A stretch of 9,851 nt of DNA from Actinomyces sp. GTDB lineage: Bacteria; Actinomycetota; Acidimicrobiia; Acidimicrobiales; Aldehydirespiratoraceae. The notes under the pieces were generated by a model, which was not told where the DNA came from, made no database searches, and saw only the letters and a list, made by a program, of their open reading frames with translations. This document shows positions 1 through 8,664 of the stretch, piece by piece (positions within the stretch are counted from its first letter, which is position 1; each line of letters opens with the position of its first letter). Position numbers and translations under genes: made by a program. The DNA lies in the NCBI GenBank assembly GCA_003697065.1, contig RFFY01000118.1:1-9851 (forward strand), written 5' to 3'.

Positions 1-408
1 CTCGACCCGGGCTCCGCCGACGCCGGCGGCGACCTGGGCTGCCATCCCGAGGGCACCTTCGTCCCCGAGTTCGAGGCCGCCGCCTACCTCGCCGACAACG
101 GCGACGTCGTCGGTCCCGTGCAGTCCTCGTTCGGGTGGCACGTGATCTGGGTCCGCTCGGTCGGACCGGGTACCGCCGAGGCCCACCCCGACATCGACCA
201 GGCCACCGCCGACCAGATCCTCGCCGACGCCCGGGACCGGGAGCTGCAGTCCGAGCGTGACCGCCTCCTGCTGATCCTGCGGGACGAGGCGGTGGCGGCC
301 GCGACCGACCACATCGAGGTCGACCGGCGCTACGGGGTCTGGAACCCCGAGACCCACAACATCGATCCCACGGCCCTGCCGTCGGCTCCGGACCCCGCTG
401 CCCCGTGA
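1..408 (+). CDS. Parvulin-type peptidyl-prolyl cis-trans isomerase, C-terminal part (5' truncated)
   Basis: The reading frame is open from base 1 to a TGA at 406-408, giving 135 residues of a protein that starts outside the window. The first 45 or so residues match the end of a PpiC/parvulin rotamase domain: a GGDLG motif, then GTFVPEF, then GPV followed by FGWHVI, where the His is the conserved residue of the last strand. Such domains catalyse cis-trans isomerisation of prolyl bonds and in SurA/PrsA-like proteins help fold exported proteins. A charged, Arg/Glu/Asp-rich helical tail follows, then a Pro/Ala-rich end. Whether the protein has a signal peptide or a SurA-type N-terminal chaperone domain cannot be seen. 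The gene lies directly upstream of mazG and overlaps it by 4 bases, so the two are probably cotranscribed. The domain call is firm; the cellular location is inference. Confidence 0.88.
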   Translation, partial: LDPGSADAGGDLGCHPEGTFVPEFEAAAYLADNGDVVGPVQSSFGWHVIWVRSVGPGTAEAHPDIDQATADQILADARDRELQSERDRLLLILRDEAVAAATDHIEVDRRYGVWNPETHNIDPTALPSAPDPAAP

Positions 409-1880
409 CACCCCGGGTCGTCGTCGTCGGGCTGGGCCCGGCCGGACCCGATCTCGTCCCGCCCGCCGCTCGCGCCGCTCTGGCGGGTGTGACGCGCCGC
501 TTCGTGCGCACGACCCGCCACCCGGCGGCCACGGTGGTCGAGGAGGCCGAGGCGCTCGACGGCTTCTACGAGACGAGCGACACCTTCGACGAGGTGTACC
601 GGCGCATCGTCGAGCACCTGGTGACGGCGGCCCGGGAGGGTGCGGTCGGCTACGCCGTGCCCGGTTCGCCCCGGGTCCTCGAGCGCACCGTCGAGCTCCT
701 GGGGGAGCGGGCGGCGGCCGGCGAGATCGAGCTCGAGGTGGTGCCGGCCATGTCGTTTCTCGATCTGGCCTGGGACCGCCTCGGCGTCGACCCGGTGGAG
801 GCGGGGGTGACCCTGGTGGACGGGCACCGCTTCGCCGTGCAGGCCGCCGGTCGGACCGGTCCCCTCCTCGTCGCCCACTGCCACGCCGCCCGGGTCCTGT
901 CGGAGGTCAAGCTCGCCTACGACGAGCCGCCCCCCGAGGCGATCGTCCTCCAGCGCCTGGGCCTGCCCGACGAGACCGTGACGCCGGTGGCGTGGGGCGA
1001 TCTCGACCGCGAGATCGACGCCGATCACCTGACGAGCGTGTACATCCCGTCGGTGGCGGAGCCCGTGGCGGCCGAGATGGTCCGCTTCGACGAGCTGGTG
1101 CGCACCCTGCGCCGGGGGTGCCCGTGGGACCGGGAACAGACCCACGCCTCCCTGCGGCGCCACCTCCTCGAGGAGACCCACGAGACCCTCGAGGCCCTCG
1201 ACGCCCTCGAGACGGCGGTTCCGGGGGTGGGTGCCATCGACCGGCCCGACCTCGAGGCCCCGGTCGAGCTCGACGAGCACCTCCGCGAGGAGCTCGGCGA
1301 CCTCTGCTACCAGATCTTCTTCCACGCCCGCCTCGCCGCCGAGCGGGGCGCGTTCACCGTCGCCGACGTGGTGCGCGGTATCCACGACAAGCTCGTGGAG
1401 CGCCACCCCCACGTGTTCGGCGACGTGGTCGCCACCGACGCCGAGACCGTGCTGGACAACTGGGAGGCGGCCAAGCGGGTGGCCAAGAAGCGCGACTCGG
1501 CCCTGGACGGGATCCCGCCCTCGTTGCCGGTGCTGGCCCGGGCCCTGAAGGTGCAGAAGCGGGCGGCGTCGGCGGGCTTCGACGAGCCCGGGGGACCCGA
1601 GGTCGCCTTCGCCGACGTCGCCGAGGAGCTGGCCGAGGTCCGAGCCGACCCCAGCGAGGACGAGGTGGGCGATCTGCTCTTCGCCGCCGTCCAGGTGGCC
1701 CGCCGCCTGGGCCACGACCCCGAGGCCGCCCTGCGGGGGGCGGTGCGACGCTTCGAGGAGCGCTTCCGCCGGGTGGAGCAGATGGCGGCGGAGGCGGGCG
1801 TGGACCTGGCCGACGCCGGGATCGAGCGGCTCCGGGCCTGGTGGGCCGCCGCCAAGGACGCGAGCGCTCCCGGGGACTGA
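405..1880 (+). CDS. mazG: Tetrapyrrole methylase-like / MazG nucleoside triphosphate pyrophosphohydrolase fusion (YabN type)
   Basis: This 491-residue protein has two parts. Residues 1 to about 225 resemble the SAM-dependent tetrapyrrole-methylase fold as found in Bacillus YabN: VVVVGLGPAGPDLVP at the start, RTTRHPA near 36, YAVPGSPRVLERTVELL near 82, and SFLDLAWDRLGVDP. Residues from about 225 form a MazG domain, which hydrolyses NTPs to NMP and pyrophosphate and clears abnormal nucleotides. The first metal-binding set is EETHE (E256, E257, E260) and EELGD (E296, D299), followed by DKLVERHPHVFGDV and KRDSALDGIP. A second, weaker MazG repeat has EELAE, EVGDLLFA and FEERFRRVE. The spacing between the two metal motifs of repeat one is longer than in E. 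coli MazG, with a Pro/Asp-rich insert around residues 269-289. The GTG start is chosen because GTGA (405-408) overlaps the upstream stop; no clear ribosome binding site precedes it, which fits translational coupling. Methylase activity is unproven in this family. Confidence 0.93.
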   Translation: MTPRVVVVGLGPAGPDLVPPAARAALAGVTRRFVRTTRHPAATVVEEAEALDGFYETSDTFDEVYRRIVEHLVTAAREGAVGYAVPGSPRVLERTVELLGERAAAGEIELEVVPAMSFLDLAWDRLGVDPVEAGVTLVDGHRFAVQAAGRTGPLLVAHCHAARVLSEVKLAYDEPPPEAIVLQRLGLPDETVTPVAWGDLDREIDADHLTSVYIPSVAEPVAAEMVRFDELVRTLRRGCPWDREQTHASLRRHLLEETHETLEALDALETAVPGVGAIDRPDLEAPVELDEHLREELGDLCYQIFFHARLAAERGAFTVADVVRGIHDKLVERHPHVFGDVVATDAETVLDNWEAAKRVAKKRDSALDGIPPSLPVLARALKVQKRAASAGFDEPGGPEVAFADVAEELAEVRADPSEDEVGDLLFAAVQVARRLGHDPEAALRGAVRRFEERFRRVEQMAAEAGVDLADAGIERLRAWWAAAKDASAPGD

Positions 1881-1892
1881 ACCCTTCCCCGG
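1870..1892 (+). terminator. Possible hairpin at the mazG stop codon
   Basis: CCGGGGA (1870-1876) and TCCCCGG (1886-1892) form a perfect 7-bp stem with a 9-base loop that contains the end of the mazG stop codon. A second imperfect hairpin follows at 1904-1927 (CCGGC paired with GCCGG, then GTCG paired with CGAC, with a 3-base bulge). Neither is followed by a T tract. They could slow or end transcription, or protect the mRNA 3' end, but GC-rich DNA produces such pairings easily. Confidence 0.3.
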
Positions 1893-1932
1893 CACCTGCC
1901 GTCCCGGCGTCGTCCCGACAGCGCCGGCGCCC

Positions 1933-1966
1933 GGTCCGTCACCGCACGAACCGGGCGCACTACGCT
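1933..1966 (+). promoter_or_regulatory. Candidate promoter of eno
   Basis: A TACGCT hexamer at 1961-1966 fits the TAnnnT pattern of actinobacterial -10 elements. GGTCCG begins at 1933, exactly 28 bases upstream. The same GGT-to-hexamer distance is seen before the molybdenum-enzyme large and small subunit genes. No good TTGACA-like -35 lies at 17 bases; GTCACC at 1938-1943 matches 3 of 6. If used, it would give a leader of about 107 bases before the GTG of eno. Confidence 0.35.
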
Positions 1967-2021
1967 GCGGGCGTCACCGACGGACGCCGAGTGGGTGAGG
2001 ACGGAGGCCCGGCGCCCGGTC

Positions 2022-2040
2022 GGCGTACGTCGAGTACGTC
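2022..2040 (+). other. Small hairpin in the eno leader
   Basis: GGCGTAC (2022-2028) can pair with GTACGTC (2034-2040), with one G-U pair, around the 5-base loop GTCGA. It lies in the presumed 5' leader of eno, about 28 bases before the ribosome binding site. No riboswitch family is recognised. The hairpin is short and may have no function. Confidence 0.25.
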
Positions 2041-2067
2041 CGCCACGTCCACACCCACACCCGACAC

Positions 2068-2072
2068 GGAGG
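2068..2072 (+). promoter_or_regulatory. Ribosome binding site of eno
   Basis: GGAGG lies 7 bases before the GTG at 2080 and supports that start for enolase. Confidence 0.75.
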
Positions 2073-2079
2073 TTCGCCG

Positions 2080-3365
<1,286 letters not shown>

Positions 3366-3369
<4 letters not shown>

Positions 3370-3722
3370 GCGGCTCCACCGACGGGGGCGCCGACCGGCG
3401 CCGCCTCCTGCGCTGGACGGCGGCCGTGCTCGTCGTGGCCACCCTCGTGGGGATCGGGGCCGTGTTCTCCTTCCCCGTGCGGACCTGGCTCGACCAGCGT
3501 GCCGAGCTCGCCGAACAGGAGGCCGAACGCGACGCCCTCGAGGCCCGCATCGCCCGTCTCGAGGCCGAGATCGCCGCCCGTTCCACCCCCGAGGCCGTCC
3601 TGTTGCGGGCCCGCTGCCTCGGCCCCTACGTCGAACCCGGCGACGAGGTCTACGCCGTGGCCGGCGTGTCGGGCTGCGCGGAGGCGCCCCAGGTTTCTGG
3701 CGCGGTGGGGGCCGGGCGCTAG
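3366..3722 (+). CDS. ftsB: FtsB/DivIC-like septum formation initiator
   Basis: This protein has 118 residues when started at the GTG at 3366, which overlaps the enolase stop (GTGA) and has GGGGAG 6 bases upstream. It has a short basic N-terminus (RRRLLR at 11-16), one membrane segment at about 18-36, and a heptad-like coiled coil at about 42-72 rich in Glu, Ala, Leu and Arg. A conserved end follows, in which LGPYVEPGDEVYAV matches the family's typical LGyvkPGE-vy pattern. FtsB/DivIC proteins join the divisome through their coiled coil with FtsL and FtsQ, with the C-terminal part outside the membrane. Position just after eno is typical for actinobacteria. Two cysteines, C84 and C104, lie in the part expected outside the cytoplasm. 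The last codons overlap the candidate promoter of the next gene. The family call rests on architecture, the C-terminal motif and gene order, because the sequences in this family vary widely. Confidence 0.85.
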
Positions 3723-3725
3723 GGT
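3692..3725 (+). promoter_or_regulatory. Candidate promoter of the molybdenum-enzyme large subunit
   Basis: TAGGGT (3720-3725) fits a TAnnnT -10 element and overlaps the TAG stop of the FtsB-like gene. GGTTTC begins 28 bases upstream at 3692, the same spacing as before eno and before the small-subunit gene. No standard -35 at 17 bases is evident. The predicted leader would be about 55 bases. Confidence 0.35.
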
Positions 3726-3770
3726 CGGCGCGACCACGCCGGACGGGGAGGGCCCGTCCGCCGACCACCG

Positions 3771-3777
3771 AGAGGAG
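3771..3777 (+). promoter_or_regulatory. Ribosome binding site of the large subunit gene
   Basis: AGAGGAG sits 9 bases before the ATG at 3787. It decides the start: the frame stays open upstream through the FtsB-like gene to at least 3499, but that longer version would run out of frame through another real gene. Confidence 0.75.
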
Positions 3778-3786
3778 TCGCCGCCG

Positions 3787-6078
3787 ATGAGCATCATGGG
3801 CACCCGGGTCCTGCGCAAGGAGGATCCCAAGTTCCTCACGGGACGGGCCACCTACACCTACGACCTCGACGACCCGCGCCTGCAGGGGGCGGTCCACGCC
3901 ACCTTCGTGCGCTCGACCGTCGCCCACGGCCGCATCGAGTCGATCGACGTCTCCGAGGCCCTCTCGATGCCCGGCGTGGTCGCCGTCGTCACCGCCGCCG
4001 ATCTCCCCGACGCGATGGTGCTGCCGGGCATGGTGCCCCTCTTCCATCCCTCCATCCTCAACCGGCCCCTGCTGGCACGCGACAAGGTCCGCTTCGCCGG
4101 CGAGCCCGTGGCCCTGGTCCTGACCGAACGCCCCGAACAGGGCGAGGACGCGGCCGAGGCCGTCTTCGTCGACATCGAGCCCCTGCCGGCCGTGGTCGAC
4201 GTCGAGGACGCCGTGCGCGACGAGGTGCTCATCCACGAAGACGCCGGGTCGAACGTCGCCGTCGACTTCGCCGCCATGGGCATGATGACCGGCATCAGCG
4301 GCGACGACTTCTTCGCCGACTGCGAGGTCGTCGTCAGCGAACGTCTCGTCAACAACAAGGTGGCGGCGGCCTCCCTCGAGGTCCGCTCGGCCGCCACCGC
4401 CTGGGAGGACGACGGGCGCCTCGTGTTCTGGTTCTCGAACCAGAACCCCCACGCCGCCAAGGGCGCGCTCGCCGGGCTGTACGGGCTCGACGCCGACCAG
4501 GTCCACATCGTCGTACCCGACGTCGGGGGCGGTTTCGGCGCCAAGATCCAGATCTACCCCGAAGAGGCCCTCCTGCCCTGGGCCGCCCGCCACGTGGGAC
4601 GGCCCGTGCGCTGGTTCGAGTCCCGCACCGAGAACCTCCTCGCCATGGGACCCGGGCGGGCCCAGGTGCAGCGCATCACCATCGGTGGCGACCGCGACGG
4701 CACCGTCAAGGCCTACCGCATCGACGTGCTCGCCGACGCCGGCGCCTACGGGCGCATGGGCGCCTTCCTGCCCTTCTTCACCGCCCAGATGGCCTCGGGG
4801 ACCTACGCCATCGAGCGCATCGAGACCAACGCCCGTACGGTCGTCACCAACACCACCCCCACCGAGGCCTACCGGGGCGCCGGTCGACCCGAGGCCACCG
4901 CCGCCATCGAGCGGGCCATGGATCTCTTCGCCGCCGAGATCGGCGCCGATCCCGTGGAGGTGAGGCGGCGCAACCTCATCCCCGCCGACGCCTTCCCCTA
5001 CACGACGGCGGTCGGTACCGCCTACGACACCGGGGCCTACGAGGCGGCCCTCGACCGGGCGCTCGAGGCCGCCGACATCGCCGCCCTGCGGGCCGAGCAG
5101 GCCCGCCGGCGCGAGAGCGGCGACCCGGTCCAGCTCGGTATCGGGGTGAGCTGCTACGTCGAGATCACCGCCGGTCCCGCCCCCGGCGGCAACGAGTTCG
5201 CCAAGGTCGAGATCACCCCCGACGGCGGGGCCCGTGTCTACTCGGGGTCCCTGTCGCACGGTCAGAGCCACGCCACGACCTTCGCCATGATCGCCAGCGA
5301 CCAGCTCGGCATCCCGATCGACAAGATCGAGGTGGTGCAGGGCGACACCGACCAGGTGGCCTCGGGTCAGGGCACCATGGCGTCGCGCTCGACCCAGCTC
5401 GGCGGCTCGGCCGTGCACGAGGCGTCCGGTCAGGTGGTCGAGGCGGCCCGCCAGATCGCCGCCGAGCTCCTCGAAGCCGACCCGGCCGACGTCGTGTTGG
5501 ACCGCGACGCCGGCGTCTTCCACGTCGCCGGGGCGCCGGCGGTCACCAGGAGCTGGGCCGAGATCGCCGCCGCGGCCGAGGGGCGCCTCGAGGCCGACAC
5601 CGACTTCAACGCCAACTGCTCCTACCCCTTCGGGGCCCACGTCGTGGTGGTCGAGGTCGACACCGAGACGGGCGCCGTCCGGGTGCGGCGGGTCGTCACC
5701 TGCGACGACGCCGGCACCATCATCAACCCCATGATCGTCGAGGGTCAGCGCCACGGCGGGATCGCCCAGGGGCTCGCCCAGGCCCTCATGGAGGAGGTGC
5801 GCTACGACGAGGACGGCAACCCGGTCACCTCGAACTTCGCCGACTACGCCTTCATCTCCAGCGCCGAGCTCCCCAGCTTCGAGCTCGTCCCCATGGAGAC
5901 GCCGACCCCCAACAACCCGCTCGGCGCCAAGGGCATCGGCGAGTCGGGGGCGATCGGTTCCACCCCCGCGCTCCAGAGCGCCGTCGTCGACGCCCTGTCG
6001 CATCTGGGTGTGCGCCACATCGACATCCCCACCACCCCCGAGAAGGTCTGGCGGGCGATCGCCGAGGCCACCCTGTGA
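3787..6078 (+). CDS. CoxL-like / xanthine dehydrogenase family molybdopterin-binding large subunit (form II type)
   Basis: This is the catalytic subunit of a molybdenum hydroxylase; it would bind the Mo-molybdopterin cytosine dinucleotide cofactor and oxidise a small organic substrate. It has 763 residues, close to the usual length of about 770-800. The N-terminal a/b hammerhead domain is visible from RKEDPKFLTGRATYTYDL, VRSTVAHGRI, VVAVVTAADL and FAGEPVALVL. The first Mo-cofactor domain has GGGFGAK (247-253) and the active-site loop AYRGAGR (361-367). The second has SHGQSHATTFAMI (Q493) and ends with GIGESGAIGSTPALQ, where E719 is the family's catalytic glutamate. The loop lacks the Cys of the AYRCSFR motif of form I CO dehydrogenase, so CO oxidation is unlikely. 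Start at ATG 3787 from AGAGGAG 9 bases upstream; ATG 3796 is an alternative. The stop overlaps the next gene's start by 4 bases. The partner subunits lie beyond the ABC genes. The family is certain; the substrate is unknown. Confidence 0.95.
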   Translation: MSIMGTRVLRKEDPKFLTGRATYTYDLDDPRLQGAVHATFVRSTVAHGRIESIDVSEALSMPGVVAVVTAADLPDAMVLPGMVPLFHPSILNRPLLARDKVRFAGEPVALVLTERPEQGEDAAEAVFVDIEPLPAVVDVEDAVRDEVLIHEDAGSNVAVDFAAMGMMTGISGDDFFADCEVVVSERLVNNKVAAASLEVRSAATAWEDDGRLVFWFSNQNPHAAKGALAGLYGLDADQVHIVVPDVGGGFGAKIQIYPEEALLPWAARHVGRPVRWFESRTENLLAMGPGRAQVQRITIGGDRDGTVKAYRIDVLADAGAYGRMGAFLPFFTAQMASGTYAIERIETNARTVVTNTTPTEAYRGAGRPEATAAIERAMDLFAAEIGADPVEVRRRNLIPADAFPYTTAVGTAYDTGAYEAALDRALEAADIAALRAEQARRRESGDPVQLGIGVSCYVEITAGPAPGGNEFAKVEITPDGGARVYSGSLSHGQSHATTFAMIASDQLGIPIDKIEVVQGDTDQVASGQGTMASRSTQLGGSAVHEASGQVVEAARQIAAELLEADPADVVLDRDAGVFHVAGAPAVTRSWAEIAAAAEGRLEADTDFNANCSYPFGAHVVVVEVDTETGAVRVRRVVTCDDAGTIINPMIVEGQRHGGIAQGLAQALMEEVRYDEDGNPVTSNFADYAFISSAELPSFELVPMETPTPNNPLGAKGIGESGAIGSTPALQSAVVDALSHLGVRHIDIPTTPEKVWRAIAEATL

Positions 6079-7052
6079 CGCCCCGGCCCATCGAGGCCGA
6101 GGGACTCGTCCGGCGCTTCGGGCCGCTGACCGCTGTCGACGGGGTCGACCTCGCCGTCGAGGCCGGTGAGATCTTCGGCTTCCTCGGCCCCAACGGGGCG
6201 GGCAAGTCGACGACGGTCCGCATGCTCGTCACCCTCCTGCGGCCCAGCGACGGGGTGGCCCGGGTCGCCGGGCACGATGTCGTGCGCGACGCCACCCGGG
6301 TGCGGCGCGCCATCGGCGTGGCCCTCCAGGACGCCGCCATCGACCCCCTGATGACCGCCAACGAGCTGCTCCAGCTCCAAAGCGTCCTGCACGGCCTGAG
6401 CCGGCGGGAGTCGCGGCGGCGGGCGGGCGAGCTGCTCGAGCGGGTGGGCCTGACGGCGGCCGCCGACCGGCGCGTCGGCACCTACTCGGGAGGGATGCGG
6501 CGCCGCCTCGATCTGGCTCTCGCCCTCATCCACGAGCCCCGGGTGCTCTTCCTCGACGAGCCCACCACCGGTCTCGACCCGACGAGCCGCATGGCGGTGT
6601 GGGAGGAGGTCCGCGCCCTCAACGCCGAGGGCACGACCGTGTTTCTCACCACCCAGTACCTCGAGGAGGCCGACGAGCTGGCGGGCCGCATCGCCATCAT
6701 CGACCGGGGCCGCATCGTGCGCCAGGGACGACCCGAGGAACTGAAGGCCCAGGTGGGTTCGCCCACCCTGCGCGTCGACGTCGCCGACCGCGGCCGGGTC
6801 GAGGAGGCCCGACGGGTCCTGGCCCGCTTCGGTCCCGAACGACCCGCCCGCGAGGGGCGTGTCGCCATCGGGCTCGAGGGGGGAGCCGCTCGCCTGGCCG
6901 ACGTCATCCGGGCCCTCGACGAGGCCGGTGTCGCCCTCGCCCACGTCGAGCTCGACTCGCCCAGCCTCGACGACGTCTTCGCCGACGCCACCGGACGTCG
7001 CCTCGAGGGCTCGGCCCAGGCCACCGCCGCCGCCCGGGGGACGCCGGCGTGA
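6075..7052 (+). CDS. DrrA-like ABC transporter ATP-binding protein
   Basis: This 325-residue ATPase would power the two membrane proteins encoded next. It has Walker A GPNGAGKST (38-46), Q-loop Q85 in VALQDAAID, ABC signature YSGGMRRRLDLA (137-148), Walker B VLFLDEP with catalytic E162, and D-loop GLDP. The switch position, normally His, is Q194 in TTQYLEEADEL; this Gln variant is typical of the DrrA (daunorubicin resistance) family. An extra C-terminal domain from about 215 ends in LDDVFADATGRRLE, also DrrA-like. Members of this family mostly export hydrophobic compounds, though many are uncharacterised. The GTG start overlaps the stop of the molybdenum-enzyme large subunit (GTGA, 6075-6078), with only a weak GAGG 7 bases upstream, so translation is probably coupled to it. 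ATPase function is firm; the transported substrate is unknown. Confidence 0.95.
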   Translation: MTPRPIEAEGLVRRFGPLTAVDGVDLAVEAGEIFGFLGPNGAGKSTTVRMLVTLLRPSDGVARVAGHDVVRDATRVRRAIGVALQDAAIDPLMTANELLQLQSVLHGLSRRESRRRAGELLERVGLTAAADRRVGTYSGGMRRRLDLALALIHEPRVLFLDEPTTGLDPTSRMAVWEEVRALNAEGTTVFLTTQYLEEADELAGRIAIIDRGRIVRQGRPEELKAQVGSPTLRVDVADRGRVEEARRVLARFGPERPAREGRVAIGLEGGAARLADVIRALDEAGVALAHVELDSPSLDDVFADATGRRLEGSAQATAAARGTPA

Positions 7053-7822
7053 GGCGGGTCGCCGCCCAGGCCTGGGCCCTGACCCGGCGCTCCGTCCTCG
7101 CCACCTGGCGTCAGCCCGGCTCCTGGATCCCCGGCCTGTTCTTCCCCCTCATGCTCGCCGCCGTCTACGCGGCCCAGTTCCAGCGGGCCACCGAGCTGCC
7201 CCAGTTCCCGACCGACTCCTTCCTCGAGTTCATCCTGCCGGCCAGCATCCTGCAGGGGGTGTCGTTCGGCTCGACCAACGGGGGCACCGACCTGGCCAAC
7301 GACATCGACTCGGGCTTCTTCGACCGTCTGGTCGTCACCCCGGTGTCGCGCCTGTCGATCCTGTTGGGTCGCATCGCCGGCTCGGCGGTGTTCTCCGCGG
7401 TGCAGGCCACGGTGCTCATCGTGGTGTTCGTCGTCTTCGGCGCCGAGGTCGCCGCCGGGTTCTGGGGGATCGTCGCCATCGTCGCCATCGCCACCACCCT
7501 GGCCGTGGGCATCGGGGGTTTCGGGCTCGCCTTCGCCCTGCGCACGGGCAACGCCGAGGCCACCCAGTCGACCTTCCCCCTGGTGTTCGCCCTGGTGTTC
7601 GTCTCGTCGGCCTTCTTCCCCGTCCAGCTCATGAGCGGCTGGTACCGCTGGGCGGCCGAACGCAACCCCTTGACCTTCGTCATCGACGCCACCCGGCGCC
7701 TCGTCCTGTCGGGCTGGTCGTGGGGTGACCTGGCCGAGGGCCTGCTCGTCTCGGGTGCGGTGGCCGTGGTGAGCCTCTCCCTGGCGGGCCGGGCCTACCG
7801 GGCCCGCCTGAGGGCGACATGA
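7049..7822 (+). CDS. ABC-2 type transporter permease 1
   Basis: This is a 257-residue integral membrane protein, the first of two permeases fed by the ATPase just upstream. Hydrophobic stretches suggest six membrane segments, near residues 26-42, 58-75, 103-128, 132-156, 164-182 and 225-245. The segment NDIDSGFFDRLVVTPVSR (84-101) is the conserved cytoplasmic motif of ABC-2/DrrB permeases, and GWYRWAAERNPLTFVIDATR is the second family landmark. The GTG start overlaps the ATPase stop by 4 bases, with GGGGGA 7 bases upstream. An earlier start in this frame would lie inside the ATPase gene and is rejected. It is a diverged paralogue of the next gene, so the two probably form a heterodimeric channel. 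Substrate and direction are not shown by sequence; export is inferred from the family. Confidence 0.92.
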   Translation: MRRVAAQAWALTRRSVLATWRQPGSWIPGLFFPLMLAAVYAAQFQRATELPQFPTDSFLEFILPASILQGVSFGSTNGGTDLANDIDSGFFDRLVVTPVSRLSILLGRIAGSAVFSAVQATVLIVVFVVFGAEVAAGFWGIVAIVAIATTLAVGIGGFGLAFALRTGNAEATQSTFPLVFALVFVSSAFFPVQLMSGWYRWAAERNPLTFVIDATRRLVLSGWSWGDLAEGLLVSGAVAVVSLSLAGRAYRARLRAT

Positions 7823-8634
7823 CGACGACCCGGGCCGCGGCCCCCACCACCGGCGACGTCCGGGCGGGCAGCACGCCCCTGGCGGGCGTGGTCCGCCATC
7901 TGGCGTGGCGGGGGATCATCCGCATGCGGCGACTGCCGGCCCTGCTGATCCCCATCATCGTCATGCCCATGTTCTTCGCCATCGCCTACACCGGCACCTT
8001 CGACGGGCTGACCGACGTGCGGGGCTACCCGACCGACCGGGTCATCAACTGGGTGCTGGCCTTCTCGGTGCTCCAGGGCGCGCAGTTCGCCGGGATCGGC
8101 GCCGCCGGGGTCGTGTCCAACGACCTCGACAACGGCTTCATCGACCGCCTCCTCGTGGCGCCGGTGAACCGGGCCGCCATCGTCCTGGGGCCCCTCGGCT
8201 ACGCCGCCGTGCGCTCCCTGGTGCCCACCACCCTCGTCCTGGCGGCCGGTTTCGCCGCCGGCGCCCGCCTCGAGGGTGGGCCGGCGGGACTCGTCACCTT
8301 GTACCTGGGCGCCATGGGGTTCGCCATGGTCATCGGCTTGTTCGGGATCGCCATGGTGCTGCGCATCGGCAACATCCGGGCCATGACGGTCGTGCAGCTC
8401 CTCGCCTTCCTCGCCCTGTTCGTCTCGATCGGTCAGGTCCCCCTCACCCTGCTGACCGGGTGGCTCCACGACGCCGCCCGCTTCAACCCGGTCACCAACG
8501 TCCTGCGCTTCGCCCGCCAGGGCTTCCTGGGCCCGGTCACGTGGGACCAGACCTGGCCCGGCCTGGTGGCGCTGGCGGGCATGGCCGCCCCCTTCGTGGT
8601 GTGGATCCGGGTCGAGTTGAGGCGGCTCGGATGA
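7819..8634 (+). CDS. ABC-2 type transporter permease 2
   Basis: This 271-residue membrane protein starts at an ATG that overlaps the stop of permease 1 (ATGA), with AGGG 4 bases upstream. It has a hydrophilic N-terminus of about 37 residues, a first membrane segment near 39-56, and the family motif NDLDNGFIDRLLVAPVNR (101-118). Further membrane segments follow, then GWLHDAARFNPVTNVLRFAR and a final hydrophobic helix near the C-terminus. The order of motifs matches permease 1, but overall identity looks low, so this is an old duplication rather than a recent copy. It is probably the second half of the exporter. A 97-base gap follows it, so the transcription unit may end here. Confidence 0.92.
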   Translation: MTTTRAAAPTTGDVRAGSTPLAGVVRHLAWRGIIRMRRLPALLIPIIVMPMFFAIAYTGTFDGLTDVRGYPTDRVINWVLAFSVLQGAQFAGIGAAGVVSNDLDNGFIDRLLVAPVNRAAIVLGPLGYAAVRSLVPTTLVLAAGFAAGARLEGGPAGLVTLYLGAMGFAMVIGLFGIAMVLRIGNIRAMTVVQLLAFLALFVSIGQVPLTLLTGWLHDAARFNPVTNVLRFARQGFLGPVTWDQTWPGLVALAGMAAPFVVWIRVELRRLG

Positions 8635-8664
8635 GGGCGGCGACCCCGCGCCGGAGGCGGCGGC

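Noticed and set aside
330..1895. A 521-codon minus-strand frame opposite mazG
   Set aside because: It is the shadow of the mazG codons, with repetitive Gly/Arg/His/Leu composition and no recognisable domain.
3499..3786. Extended N-terminus of the large subunit starting at 3499
   Set aside because: These 96 codons run through the FtsB-like gene in another frame and give a Pro/Arg/Ser-rich stretch unlike any hydroxylase. ATG 3787 has a good ribosome binding site and the family's usual N-terminus.
6654..6658. Gln in place of the switch His of the ABC ATPase as a sign of a dead enzyme
   Set aside because: Gln at this place, in TTQYLEEAD, is a normal feature of DrrA-type ATPases, and all other nucleotide-binding motifs are intact.
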